This document shows, one piece after another, positions 48,601-60,670 of a stretch of DNA of 64,000 nucleotides. Position 1 is the stretch's first letter. Each line of letters starts with the position of its first letter. This stretch comes from Acorus gramineus. Taxonomy: Eukaryota; Streptophyta; Magnoliopsida; Acorales; Acoraceae. The notes below the pieces were generated by a model that saw only the letters and a program-made list of their open reading frames with translations, did no database searches and was not told the DNA's origin. A program made the position numbers and the translations under genes. The stretch is taken from positions 18,329,309-18,393,308 of the forward strand of contig CM060848.1 of the NCBI GenBank assembly GCA_030737835.1. The letters are read 5' to 3'.

Positions 48601-49739
48601 TTTTTCTATTTTTTCCTGAACTTGTTTATGCAAGCTCATTTTATGTATGAGAATTAAACTTCAAGCCTTACCAACCAAAAAATAAATAAAAAATCAAACC
48701 ACAGTTCAGTGGTTCACAGATCATGACTTGTTTCTTTGTCATGACAGTGATTGTGGAAGCTGTAACTGACTGTCTTCTCATATATGTACATAAATATTTC
48801 AACATTCCATCATTTTATATATGTTTCTCAAAAAAAAAATTCCTTGAATAAACTGCCATTTGAGAAAGTCAAGTATGACTGAATGAGGGGGGCATTCTGA
48901 TTTCTGAAGAATAATTTGGATCTCGTAGAATTTGATGAAATATCTGATAATGAATTATACATTTCATAGATGCTGAATTTTTTGACTCTGTACTCTATGG
49001 TTATGCTACATCTTTGTGGCTTTATGAATACTATGTAAAAAATTATGCGGCTTCTCCTTAAAAAATTTCTTATCAGAAGAGGGCTTTCTTCTCCTGCATT
49101 AAATTTATAGTAGAAATGTAGAATAGCTTTAATGGCTCTTAGGTTGACAAATTTGCTTCTGATCAGTGGATTCTTTGATTAAAGTACTTCTTGCTTGTTG
49201 AATAGAGGGTTTAATACTTTGAGCTTATTAGATGAAAATTTGGTATGGACAATCCATAATGAGATCCTACATGAGTGCACCATAAATCGTTACATTCTCC
49301 ATGAAATGAAATGACTATAATTTAATAATTTCCGGTGGACAGGGTGCATTGATATTGAATTATCATTGTTGAATGGGCAAGACTGGAAACAAGTACAAAG
49401 TTTTCTTGACCTAGGATAATATTACAGTGTCTCTTGCTTTTTATTCTTTTGAGGAAGGCCAATATTAAAGGGTTTTAAAGGCCTGCATTTGAGTTTGGTG
49501 TAAAGTTTGATCACCTGATTCGCCTCTTTGGTTTTATTTTTTTTAAGTAGAGCATAAATTTTGTTTGCGCTATCATTTTGTTTGCTGGACCAAAAATTGA
49601 TGTTTCATCATCCTTATGAATTAACCAGGATCTGCCGAAACTCCGGCGTTGCACTGAATTACTGTCAATGAATGAGGAGCTTAAGCAGGCAAGGAAAGCC
49701 TTTGAAGTAGATGAAGAAAAGCTAGCAAATCCAGAGTAG
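45696..49739 (+). CDS. TAF13: TFIID subunit TAF13
   Basis: Five exons, 45696-45804, 46055-46092, 47780-47839, 48496-48570 and 49629-49739, give 130 aa, the usual length for plant TAF13. A variable Ser/Lys-rich N-terminus leads to the conserved LQHMMYGFGDDANPLPETV, followed by the histone-fold helices containing VEYVTDMVHKAQDIA and EDFLFLIRKDLPKL, and the C-terminal EELKQARKAFEVDEEKL. TAF13 pairs with TAF11 through its histone fold inside TFIID and thus acts in Pol II initiation in the nucleus; in Arabidopsis it also affects seed development. Intron 2 (1.7 kb) holds a nested SINE-in-MITE insertion. Exons 2-4 are only 38-75 bp. Confidence 0.96.
46680..47339. mobile_element. Tourist-like MITE (TAA target) in TAF13 intron 2, interrupted by a SINE
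   Basis: The left end GCCCCCGTTTGGATACAG and the reverse-complemented right end GTCCCTGTTTGGATGCAA are terminal inverted repeats. TAA flanks both sides (46677-46679 and 47340-47342). The element measures 660 bp, or about 440 bp without the SINE. These are hallmarks of PIF/Harbinger MITEs. Confidence 0.82.
46865..47076 (+). mobile_element. tRNA-derived SINE, apparently full-length
   Basis: The 212-bp element has a Pol III A box (TAGCACAACGGT), a B box (GGTTCGAGTCT) about 45 bp later, a unique 3' half and a 14-A tail after GATATC. GTGAAAAA repeats directly on both sides (46856-46863 and 47077-47084). It sits inside the Tourist-like MITE, so it arrived after it. A 5'-truncated relative sits at 63616-63666. 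Confidence 0.85.
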
Positions 49740-50645
49740 ATCGGCTGGCATTTCCATAAGGATATGCATCTAAGGTTCCGTTTGGTTGGTGGTATTATGC
49801 GATGAATTACGATTTCATCCTAAAATTACCAGGAAAATGTGAAAATCCAATCATTTGGTTGGTGATATTGTTGAAGGGAAATGTGGGTCATACTGAATTC
49901 AAAATCAATGTTACATGAACAAGGAGCAAATTTGTACGATTCTGAGAATTTAGAGGAATTTTGTTTTTATTGACTGTTATGTCTTTTAGTCAATAACATA
50001 TAAAAACAACTGTGATTCATATGCATTGGATTATTAGTAAACAAGTTTCCAATTTTGAACAATTTGATTAATTTCAGTTTAATAGATATTTAAGTAGGTA
50101 AAATGTTATATTCTTGTCTATGAAATATTACGAATATTTCATAGACAAGTATTATCATTGTGACATCAATTTTAGTATTTGCTATATGACATGCATATTT
50201 AGGGTGATTACTCTCATTTTGTGTTAATTATATATGTATGATTGTTTTGTTGATTTTTTTTGTTATTGAAGGTTTTATTGTGTTATTATTACTAATTGTT
50301 TTTACAATTGTGATATAGGTAAGCATTCCCTCCGTTAGAAAGAGAGTAAGTTATTATGAGATGTATAATTATTCTAGTATTAGTAGTATAAATAAAGAAT
50401 AAAATGGAATTATGCAAAAAAAAAAAAAAAAGCAAAAAAAAAAACAATAAAGAAATACGATAAAATAAAAATTATACCTAAAACAATGAGGCTGGTGGAA
50501 CTGGTTTTGTGGATCATACGTCTAGCATTATCATAATGGAAAAATATGTAATAAAATTGAATAATGCAAAAATAAAAATAAAAACGAAAAAAAACACAAT
50601 ATAGAATTGTGAAAAAACGAAAATTATTCCTAAAAAAAAAATAAA
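49740..50645. other. TAF13 3' flank, AT-rich
   Basis: A MITE-like left end (TAAGGTTCCGTTTGGTTGG) occurs at about 49771, but the matching right end was not found. An imperfect palindrome around TATGAAATATT lies near 50118-50150. The rest is A-rich sequence. No gene. Confidence 0.55.
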
Positions 50646-50717
50646 CGCCGTTGCCGGGGATCGAACCCGGGTCACCCGCGTGACAGGCGGGAATACTCAC
50701 CACTATACTACAACGAC
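50646..50717 (-). tRNA. tRNA-Asp (anticodon GUC)
   Basis: On the minus strand the 72-nt sequence starts GTCGTTGTAGTATAGTGG and ends CCCCGGCAACGGCG. The acceptor stem GTCGTTG pairs with CAACGGC plus discriminator G. The D arm is normal. The anticodon loop CTGTCAC carries GTC. The T arm has GGTTCGATCCC. A run of Ts follows the 3' end on the same strand (A-run 50631-50640 on the plus strand), a Pol III terminator. There is no intron and no mismatch suggesting decay. It codes for Asp (GAC/GAU). Confidence 0.97.
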
Positions 50718-50823
50718 TTTTTGGTTTTATGAAATTATTTAATATACTTAACCTAAGCTATTTCTAGTACAGCCAAATAAAGTATAAATAAAAAAAATAA
50801 CCAACGCTGGAACATGCACCATC

Positions 50824-51032
50824 TAGACCCGTTTGGAAACTGGTTTGAGATTTTGTTTTTTTTTCTAAAAAGCTAGATTTGAAACCAAATTTACAAAAAA
50901 TTACTTCTCCACATATTATTAAAAAGTTAGTTTTTGAACATTTATTTATAAAAATATGACTGCAACTTTTAACTAAACTACATATCTTTATACAAACTCA
51001 AAAGCTTCCTAAAATCGTTTTCAAACAGGACC
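50824..51032. mobile_element. Short MITE with degenerate ends
   Basis: The left end TAGACCCGTTTGGAAA and the reverse-complemented right end AGGTCCTGTTTGAAAA are imperfect inverted repeats around a 209-bp AT-rich body. No clear target duplication. Confidence 0.5.
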
Positions 51033-51163
51033 TCAGTGGTGGAGTGGCAACCTACATGACACACCACAATCTTGGGTCTATTTTGCAAACTAGGTTGTTC
51101 TCTTCTCCCGTCTAATGACTCGGAATTATATCCACCAAAGGAGTATATATACTTTATTTTTTA

Positions 51164-53081
51164 GGGAAAAATGTATATAACCCCCTATAAGTTTCCTTAT
51201 ATTCAGATGCACCTCTCATTTTTAAAAAAATTGATGTAACCCCTGATTTTTACCTTAGTTAAGCAAATACCCCATGGGTTAAAACACCGTTAATTTTTTA
51301 AGAATATACTTGGAATATCCCGTTACTTAACCATCCTCCAAATCATTGCATCCATATAACCCCTAGATATTTTGAAAAAATCCAAATAAGTCCCTGCAAA
51401 TTACAGAATTACCCATCTTCAACCATCCCCTGCAATTCACTATTCTTTCTCTCAATGGTCTGAGATTTTTTTTTTATTATTGTTGGGAGTTTTTAAGCTT
51501 TAAACACCCCCCCCCCCTCATGCATACAAAACCCACTTTTGATCCCCATTAAATTCTTTTTTCACTTCACTTCATACCCTAAGAGATATATTTTTTTTGG
51601 TGTTGTATTAATTCCATTGGTCAAACCGACTTGATGTGTTCAAGGATTTCATCCTCCATTGGTTGTAAACCAACATTTCGATCTCCCTTTTGAAGCATCC
51701 CCGAAATCATGTCGGAAAGAGTTTTTTAGTTTTGTCTATCTAATGTTTGATGAAATGTGTGTGAGATTAAGTTTAGCTTTATTTCATAATAGATCGATAG
51801 AGGTGGGGCTGCATTAGTGGGCTACAGGTGGGGTTGTAGAGGGGCTGCATTGGAGCTGTAGCGGGGTTGCAGCAGGTGGGGCTGCATTGAGCTTCTGGTG
51901 GGGCTGAATTGTAATGCAGGTGGGATGCAAGTGAGTGTGCATTGGGGCTGCACGTGGAAATGCAATGGGGGTTGGTTCTGCACAGGCTAGATGTGGGAGT
52001 GGCTGGGTCTGCAGGTTGCATGTGAGCTGTAGGTGGGGCTGTGGAGGGGGAGGTCTGCATTGGCCTGTCGACAATCATGCAATTCAGAGCATAGCATAAT
52101 ATGCAATTCAGGGTAAACAACCTGTAATTCTATAAATAGATTGGAAACACAACTGCAATCACACTCATTCAAAAAAGCAATGCATTTAATACAAGAATAC
52201 TAAACTGAATATTCATTTTTAAGTGTATGATAACTCATACACCACAAACCATTAAGTCTTTTACACCACAAATCATTCATTCTTTTACAAAAAAAAAAAA
52301 AAAATCATTCAAACTACATAAACCATCAGCCATCCAGTCTTATACATCTAAAAAAATTACTATTTCAAATAGATCCTCACCTGCATCTTTCACTTTCACA
52401 CCATTCAAACAACACTATTTCACAATAGATCCTCCCAAAGCAAAACCATGCTATTCTTCAAACCATGCCATGACAGCAACCAACCAGCCACCTGAAACAC
52501 ATATAGACCAGAATTGCAATTGTTGTAAGGACTTTATTCGACTATTAGGGCATGTTCAACACATTAGTGCATCATCCTAGTAAAAAATTCTCTACAGAGT
52601 AACAAAAAACATCAATTTAGGACATTTTAAAGACAAGTTTGGACATTTTAAAGACAAGCTAGGGCATATTAAACACACCTCATCCACCACGTTGAAAAAG
52701 AATTATATGTAATTCTCGGAGAGAAAGGAATCTGCCAGTGAATGAATGAACTCAGATTATTGACACCAATTAAAACTGGCGTTCGGCGCAACGAGTGACC
52801 GTCTATGATGACAGAAGGAGGCAATTTTTTTTTTATCGTGAAAAAAAAGGGGGAATGTTTGATCAACTTGGTGAAGGGTTGGGTAAGATATAAAAGCGAT
52901 GGGATAGAAATGTAATTTTCAAATGTCTGGTTAGTTTAACCAAACCATAATTTAGGGGTGTTAACGGTAGGGGGCTAGGTCAATTTTAGGGAAACTTTTA
53001 GGGGGCTATATCGATTTTTAGAAAAATGAGGGGTGTATTTGGATATAAGGAAACTTACAGATGATTATATACATTTTTCCC
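51164..53081. mobile_element. Mutator-like element, 1.9 kb, with perfect 9-bp TSD
   Basis: TATTTTTTA lies directly on both sides (51155-51163 and 53082-53090). The ends are inverted repeats: left GGGAAAAATGTATATAACCC, right (reverse complement) GGGAAAAATGTATATAATCA, both continuing with AAGTTTCCTTATAT and a CCTCATTTTT block, so the arms are at least 65 bp long. The interior has a G-rich degenerate repeat (51790-52060), an A-rich stretch with a 117-codon frame, and sequence I cannot place. No MuDR transposase motifs are visible, so it is non-autonomous. It sits between tRNA-Asp and ERDJ3B. Confidence 0.85.
51790..52060. repeat. Degenerate GGTGGGGCTGCATTG repeat inside the MULE
   Basis: Words such as GGTGGGGCTGCATT, GGGGCTGCATTG and CAGGTGGG recur about every 15-35 bases. 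The strand is strongly G-rich against C. On the opposite strand this yields repetitive Cys/Pro/Gln-rich spurious ORFs. Confidence 0.7.
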
Positions 53082-53661
53082 TATTTTTTATAAAAGTATA
53101 AATGCATACATTCCCACTTGCCTAAAGCATAAATCAGACCTCCTTTCACTATTGTTTTTTTAAAACAATTTGAAGCGTTTAAAACATGTTTGGGTTAAAT
53201 TTGATTCATGCTTCCATAGCAACTCTTTTTTTTAAAAAAAAAAAAAAACAATCATTTTGTGCTTTAGTAGTAAAAGAAAAAAAAAATTAATGTTTCCTCA
53301 ACTCGGCAGCCTTCATTTCTCATGAGCTTCAAATACACATAATATGTGACCCGTGTATCATCAGTGTATGTAAGCAGGACTCTCTGTCCTTGTTACCCAT
53401 AATTTGAATAAAATTATCAGTGTAGCCGTATTGATAGAACATCACAAGAAAATTCATGTCTGCCCTTTCAATAGAGTCTCTCTCTTTAAACCTCACTACA
53501 GATCTATAACCCGTTAAGGCTACAAAAAAAACTCTGACCCACTGCAGAACAGGACCCCATGATGAACTCAAATTATACACTTCTACTGATGAGCCAGCAC
53601 ACTTTCTCTGGATGGCCTTATGATGATCATATAATGTAAAAAACAAGTCAAGAATCAGTCT

Positions 53662-56600
53662 TTATGTGAGGATGGCCTTGATCTTTGTCTTTTGATCTTC
53701 CGTTAACGATGTTGGGAACAACACCTCAAATGTGATGTAGAGATCGCCCTTCTTCATGCTCGAATACAGAGGCATCCCTTCCCCTTTGAACTTCCTTACC
53801 TCTTTTGGTACCGTGATTTTCTGAAGGATTTCATGGGCTCACATCAGAAATAGGAGCATTGTAAGCGGTTAAGTTAACAAAAAAAATGAATAAAAATCTC
53901 ACCTTAGAACTGATGTCCACTAGATGTTCATCTAGATGTTTGATTGTCTTCTCGAATCCAACGAGAGCTTGAACCTGTACAAAAGACATAGTTAATACAA
54001 AAGCACATTCCTGATTTCAATATGATCTACAAATCTAACATAAGTCAAAACTTTGACATCAGATGCATATAGGTTGTTAGATCTGATGAGTCCTATATCA
54101 CATGTAACCGAAGAAGCATTTGGTTCCTTTTTGTTGATCCTTTCTCCCAAAGGCCAAAATGCATATGAAATGCCCCAAGTGCAAGAATGTACAAATGCAT
54201 GTCCTGGCCTAGAGCACATTCACGGGGATGATTATATACTGTGTTAAATAAACCAACAAGCCAGTGAATCTCCTGTACAAGAGCTTCACAGCTTAGAGTG
54301 TAGTTTATATTTCAATTGCTGAAACAACTTGCATGCAGAACTAGGTGTAGCTGAGATTTTGATAGTCACTAGGCTACTACATGACTTCTGGATACATGTT
54401 GATCAATTTCTGGTATTAACAGAGATTAATCTAATTTGTCCATGCATGATGATGCTTAATTTATCTGAAGGTTTGCATTCACATCAGCAAGTAAATGTAA
54501 AACATAACTAAAGAAAACTATAGAACGTGTGCCATTAGCAAGAAACAGGGTGTCTTACTATCATTGGTAGGTTTTAAAACATAAAAGGGGCAGATGAGTT
54601 CTGCATATAATTAACAATGCCCCCCTGTTACCTTGAAAAAATGTTCCTAAACCCACACGAGATTGTCTCTTTCGCTGGAGTAGTGAGTCTACATTGAATA
54701 GGTTCATGTCAGACCATGTCTAGCATTGTTCTGAGTGGCAAGATCACCCAATGTGCAGGATTTGTGGGTGTTTATGTGCGATTGGGGGTTCTCCCAACTA
54801 ATAATGGGATTCCTCAATACCAAAAAATTGTCTACATTTTCAAAGGGTCCAGCATCAGTCAATCTTGCCACTCAGAAAAATGCTAGACATGGTCTGACAT
54901 GAAAACATAGGTTTGTGTCCTGTCATAAATTATATGAAGTTTTTGGAGGTTCAATGTCAGATAATCCATTTGCTTGTCCAACGTTGACACACTCGCCCAT
55001 GTGACTGTAGAAAGCCTTCCTTGATATCAATATCTGTTGAAAAATGCATTTTAAAATTGTGCTTGTCACTGCCCCATAGCATGTATCCAAGGGGACACCT
55101 ATTTAATATTAATTAATAAAAAATGTATTCAATTTTTTCACTTTTAAAACCATAGCTGTAAGGTTCTCAAAAAAAAAAAAAAATTTATAAAAAAAAACCA
55201 TGGCTGCACACTACTCCACTAGTAGTTTTATTCCTTAATGATGCCTAACATCCCAAGTTTGTCACAACTTTTAAGTCAGAGTGAATCCTCAATCATCTTC
55301 ACCATTCACTAAATATCCAATCAAAATATTCCTGATCATCCATGAAATGGTATGGCCATTATTAAACTATCTCAAACTGCATAACTTTAAAGCTTCATTA
55401 TTCTATTAAATAGCGAGTTCAAATATCAAATCTTCAAGAAATCAAAAAGGACCAGAACACCTCTAATAGTTCAGAAAAAGAGGAAACAATAAGGATTGCT
55501 GTATTTGTCTACTCATATGAAGTAACATCACTGCACGCTAGACATCCCTCACACATGCATCCAACCCATCAAGTTGATGCAAGAGGCGGGTCATGGCATA
55601 CACATATGAACAGCAGGTAACTGCTCGTGATATTGTTCCATGTTCTCATTTTCCACATGTTGCGTCAAGTCTAACATCAATAGCTAAGGATTATTAACAA
55701 ATGAATAAGTAATGGGGTGCACATTAGGATTGAAGAAACAAGGACGGAGACAACAAAAAGAACGCCTAAATGGAACTAGTGATTCATGGGGTAACGGGAT
55801 GTATGATGCTAAGTAGATGTCACTGATGATGTATTTTCCAAATCCTAAGGTTTGTAAATTCTAATACGCTTTATCAATATCTGTATGGGAAGTAATGTGT
55901 GTTGTGAATGGGTAGGGTATAACTTGTTCTTTGATATCTCCAGCCTTCTAAATGATAATATTCAGATCCAGTAATCCAAAGATAAGGCTTAGTGGACATT
56001 GCACACACAGAGACTGGGGACCAGAGGACACCCAATCCTGCCTTTTTCATGGATACAAATGTGCAACTGGTGAAACCGCAAACAGACAGAAATATAGAGC
56101 CAACACAGAGTGCTGTGACACATCACCTACATAAACATGGATATCTCCCAAAGGTCCAGTCAACTCTATGTCCTGCGATTCATTTCAAATTCATAGGATT
56201 GTGTCCATCACCCAGCAACCCTCCCACCCCCCACCCCACCCCGCTTCCCGAGAGAGAGGAAGAAACAGACAGAAAGGGATTATGAATGAGCATTATATAC
56301 ATTTGAGAGGATGCTTAATATAAGCATTTTGAAAAACACCAGATGCAACTATGCAAGTCTAAGGCCACATAAATATAACCAATGGAATATTGGAGGTTTA
56401 GACTTGTATATTTACAAAAGAACATATTCATTTTAAACTTTTCATTTGACTGGTTTCAGGATCCACAATGGACCTGTGTACGGGATTCAATTCGACTTAT
56501 TGCTCATAGTCTTAGGATGCAGAGGATTTATCTTATCTTTCAACAAGATAAATATTGCACTTATCAATAAAAGTCAGGAGATTCTTCAGAACGTCATGAG

Positions 56601-59325
56601 CACTTCTTTTTCTTGTTCAATACTCAGAACCACAGTCCCACTACAATGAACAATAAGAAGCTATACACATGTTCTGGACCTCATGCCGGGGCACTCAGCT
56701 CTAAGAAAGGATAAATGACGAACAAATGATGAATAAAATCTTGTGGATGAAAAATTGGAAATAAATAAATAAACATTCATTGTTTGTTATGCATGCAGTT
56801 TTCATAATTGCAATCCACTTAAGAACAAACATTATTGATGTTATTAGTATAAAACTATGGGTTCAATATCATATGTTAGGATTTTCTAAAGACATAATAA
56901 TAGAATGTATACAAAAAAGGTCAATTGTTAAGAGAAAAAAAAATTAAAATAATGCTTACCAGTGAAATGGTTACAGTTGTGTGAAGGTCATTGCCGTCCC
57001 TTCTGAAGCGATCATGTGGTGCGGTTTGAATTTTAAACTGCTCAAAGGCACGATAAATGGAGTCAGTTCATTAGTTCCATTTATATCAACAGAATTCTAC
57101 CAAGAAAGCTGTATAACAGACCTTTAGATCTCCGGCTTCTCCATCTATTTTAGGCTCCCCATCCTCGTAAAACATAACTTCCTATAATAAACCAAGGGAA
57201 AAAAGTTAAATCATTCCAATGGACGAAGACATTTCAAGTAGGTTTTTAGTTAACGTGTCCTGTCACCAAATACTTGGTTGATTAGGATTTAAAACTGGCC
57301 GATACACCAAAGAGAAGAAATCGGGGTTATAGAGAAAGATTCTAATGTTACAATGATTATGATGGATGACACTAAATCTAGTGTTCTTTAATGAGAGGCA
57401 CTCAGAGGTAGGAAATTTAAGGATCAATGGCCTGAACTTTTGGTGTTTTTACAAGGGATGTTAATATATAGAATGTGGCTATTAATTAGTAGGATAAGCA
57501 CACTCCACATGCAATATCTCCAATGAAGGACCCAATCAAAGCACATTCTCCATAAGTAGACACATTCCTCTGGCCATATGCTGGAAATTGTATATAAGAA
57601 CTAAAATACTAAAGAACTTTACTGACAAAAAAAAAATTAACATATTTGTTGGAAGCAAAACTTACTTGTCCATCTTGCATTCCCTTTTCAATATCAACGG
57701 TGATGAAATACCCTTCCCGTACATACTTAACATTAGGACACTGCTCACAAACCTGGAGTGACAGAAAATGGAATGTACAACTCAGTAAAATTGTCTTCAA
57801 TGATATCTAATGCCACAAAAAAAATACTGATAGGAGACATAAGCAACCAAAAAAAAGTAAATAGATATAATGGTGGTCTCAGTATGTTAAATGTCCAGGA
57901 AGTTCTATGTGCTGTCTAATATTATACCCAAAACTGTTTTTTGGGAACAAATTCCACGAGATATATATCATGATTATACCTCCTCTGTCATCTGCTGAAA
58001 CATTCCAGGAGCAATTTGCCTGTGATAGACCTCATTTCTACAATTACAACGCCTTTTACCAGGGGCCGGCTTTAAAACATTCTTTTCTCTCCAAACCTGA
58101 AAAATTACATCAAATAACAATCAAAATTTATTTCCAATGTAAATAAAACTGGAAAAAACAAGTAGAAAATGCAGTAAAACGAAAATGCTCCTACAACAAT
58201 TGTAGCATATGCAATGCAACCATCAAAATCATTAAACCATACCTTCAAGGAGCCCCCCATATACAAATCCTCTAATGTTGCATGCAGTTCAACAACAACA
58301 TCATCACCTTTTGGAATCCTCTCCTCTTCCTCTTCTGCTTGACCACCTCCAAAGAAACTGTTATCAAGAAACACATAGTGAGACACAAGCAATTTACATG
58401 AACGCATTACTGACCAAAGCCAAATAATACGAAACCATAGACTGTCTGTCCAAATTCTTCACCATTATTCTACCATAAACCAGGATAAAATGCTCAATAT
58501 ATGCAAAGAATTAAAAACAACATAAAGAAATCATCCAAAATATGGCATAAGCTAGCAATCCCTTTCATCAGGGAAAAAAAACATGAATTTCCTCCCCTTA
58601 GCCTACTCATGGAGCCCCTAGCCCTACAATTCAATCTCTCTTCCAATATCTCCATGTGAGCTCAGACAATTATACCATATTGACTACGTCGAACAGATAG
58701 TTCAAACTGTGGTTTTACTCATGTCTAAAGGGAACTACCACAAAATCATTCCAAAAAAAAAAGAAGCTCAGACTCACGTACTTGTTAAAGATATCTTGGA
58801 TGTTCATGCCGGCACCCCTGCCTCCACTACTGGCGTGCTGTTTCAGCCCTTCTTCCCCATATCTGTCGTATATACTCCTCTTCTCACGATCCGTAAGCAC
58901 CTCGTAAGCTGATTGTCCAAACGAAGACAAACTTTAACGCATCGAACACACACACACAAATCCGACATGTGAAATCAAACAGGTGAAATTTCAAATACCG
59001 TTATTGATTTCGGCGAATCTCTTGTTGGCCTCCTCGTTCCCTTGGTTCTTGTCGGGGTGGTACTTCAGCGCGAGCTTCCTGTAAGCCCTCTTGATCTGAT
59101 CGTCCGACGCGCCCTTCGCGACTTGCAACACATCGTAGTAGCTCTTCCTACATTTTTCAAAAAAAAAAAAAAAAAGTCCAGATCTCGAATCGCCGCCACA
59201 CAGGAAACCAGGATTCGAAGTGTTTATTTCACTGGATCTTACCCGGCGAGGATGGAGAGGGCGTTGAACGCTAAAAGCGAGAGGAAGAAGAAGAGGGAGA
59301 GCGAACTCGTCTTACGAGACGCCAT
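53662..59325 (-). CDS. ERDJ3B: ER-lumenal DnaJ co-chaperone ERDJ3B
   Basis: Ten exons, complement(53662-53820, 53903-53974, 56960-57037, 57122-57181, 57666-57752, 57980-58096, 58243-58357, 58782-58908, 58999-59147, 59243-59325), give 348 aa (Arabidopsis ERDJ3B about 346). A signal peptide (1-27, Phe/Leu-rich) precedes a J domain with HPD at 58-60. A Gly-rich linker ([20 protein letters not shown]) and the C-terminal substrate-binding domain follow. Cysteines 175, 177, 199 and 202 form the CxC...CxxC pattern of ERdj3 proteins. ERDJ3B works with SDF2 and BiP in the ER lumen and is needed for folding of receptors such as EFR. It has no KDEL, as in the family. Intron 8 is 3 kb and contains a hairpin MITE. 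An ERSE lies about 260 bp upstream. Confidence 0.96.
54703..54903. mobile_element. Hairpin MITE with 42-bp arms in ERDJ3B intron 8
   Basis: The left arm 54703-54744 starts TTCATGTCAGACCATGTCTA. The right arm 54862-54903 is its reverse complement with one or two mismatches. A 117-bp unrelated middle separates them. Such a precise hairpin is typical of a young MITE; the superfamily is unclear. Confidence 0.75.
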
Positions 59326-59581
59326 TGAAGCCGGTCGATCTCCCGCCCCTTCTGGCTTCCTCGGGATCCGTGCTATCGGGATCAGCGACGGAAGGTGAGA
59401 TGGATTTAGGGTTCTGCGATTTGAAAAGATGGGGGTGTGTTCGTTATATTGCGACGCGCACTGCGAAGGATCTATATGGAGGGAGGGAAAAGAGAGAGCG
59501 AAGGGCGACCCGGACTTTCGTTCCGTCGACGTGGATCCTTTCGAAGATGACCAATAAGAGAGGAGGGTGTTAGTTTGTCGG

Positions 59582-59600
59582 CCAATCGGGTGCTTACACG
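59582..59600. promoter_or_regulatory. ER stress response element (CCAAT-N10-CACG) before ERDJ3B
   Basis: CCAAT (59582-59586), ten bases, then CACG (59597-59600, part of ACACGTGG) exactly fits the plant ERSE-I bound by bZIP28/bZIP60 with NF-Y. It lies about 260 bp upstream of the ERDJ3B ATG; such elements work in either orientation. A second CCAAT (59551-59555) and GACGTGG (59528-59534) lie nearby with different spacing. Confidence 0.7.
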
Positions 59601-60670
59601 TGGAACATTGACCGTGTTGGCCACTCCGGTTCGGGTTCGGGGGAGACCCAGGACGTCAACGAGTTGATCCGGCAGTTCGTCATACCGTTCAATTCATTTA
59701 TGTGTTTGGAATAAATTGTAGATTTTGGTACTCGAATTCATTTGTGAATTTGACTTACAAAATCAGACCGAAAAATACAGAAGTGGAAATAAGAAAGTTA
59801 AAGATTAAAGATGGAGTCCGCCTGGTTAGAAGAGACATCGGACAGGAAAAAACACATAAGATATTGTTCATGTTGAACTGAAAATAAAGTTTCTAATTTT
59901 GATTAACATGATCCACGTCAAAATATATTAAATACAAAAGACATCGTCCATGTTGAATTCGTGAGGTGACTTAAATAAAAAAATTCTGATGCGTGATTGC
60001 GCAACGTTTGTGATTGCAGGAAGCTGCGTTTGCAATCGTGCAACCAAACAGTTTTACTATAGCAGCTTCCTGCAAACAGATTTCAGGTAAATAGTGCTCA
60101 AAAACTGCGATTTCAAAAAACTAAGAAAGTGAGCTTCCTGCGGAATCAGTTTTAAAACTCAGATTCCTGTAGAATCAGTTTTGCAATTGCGCAACCAAAC
60201 GCACCCTTAGAGAGTTTTAGTTGTTTAAAGTGACACATTTTTCAAGTCAAACATTAACCTAATAAAAACTAGAAGCAAACCCGATGTGATGAGTTTAGTT
60301 CAAGTTAGACTCTAGTTTGATTCAATATTACATGTTTTAATTTTTTAAAAATATTTCATATAACAAAATGAGTATTTTTATAAAAATTAAATTATATATT
60401 CAAAAAAACACACACCGTTAAATTTACTGTTCTTAGAATCTCAACACATGTTATTTAAGATTAATTTTGTTAACCATGGCCAAGAAAAATAAATTATTAA
60501 TTCAATCCTAACACATTACGTGAAATGAAACTTTTGTTTCAAATATATTAAAATATAAGCATAAAAATGTGGAATCCCATACGCAAATTTTAAAACAAGA
60601 TGATAATGGGAACAAGAATGAACGCTAAAACTGTGGGAAAGTAATTACTACAAGAGCATCACCTTTTCTG

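Noticed and set aside
50410..50703. 97-codon minus-strand ORF
   Set aside because: Its N-terminal part is the translated tRNA-Asp gene.
51779..52120. Cys/Pro/Gln-rich minus-strand ORFs
   Set aside because: Translation of the degenerate GGTGGGGCTGC repeat inside the MULE. Not a convincing protein.
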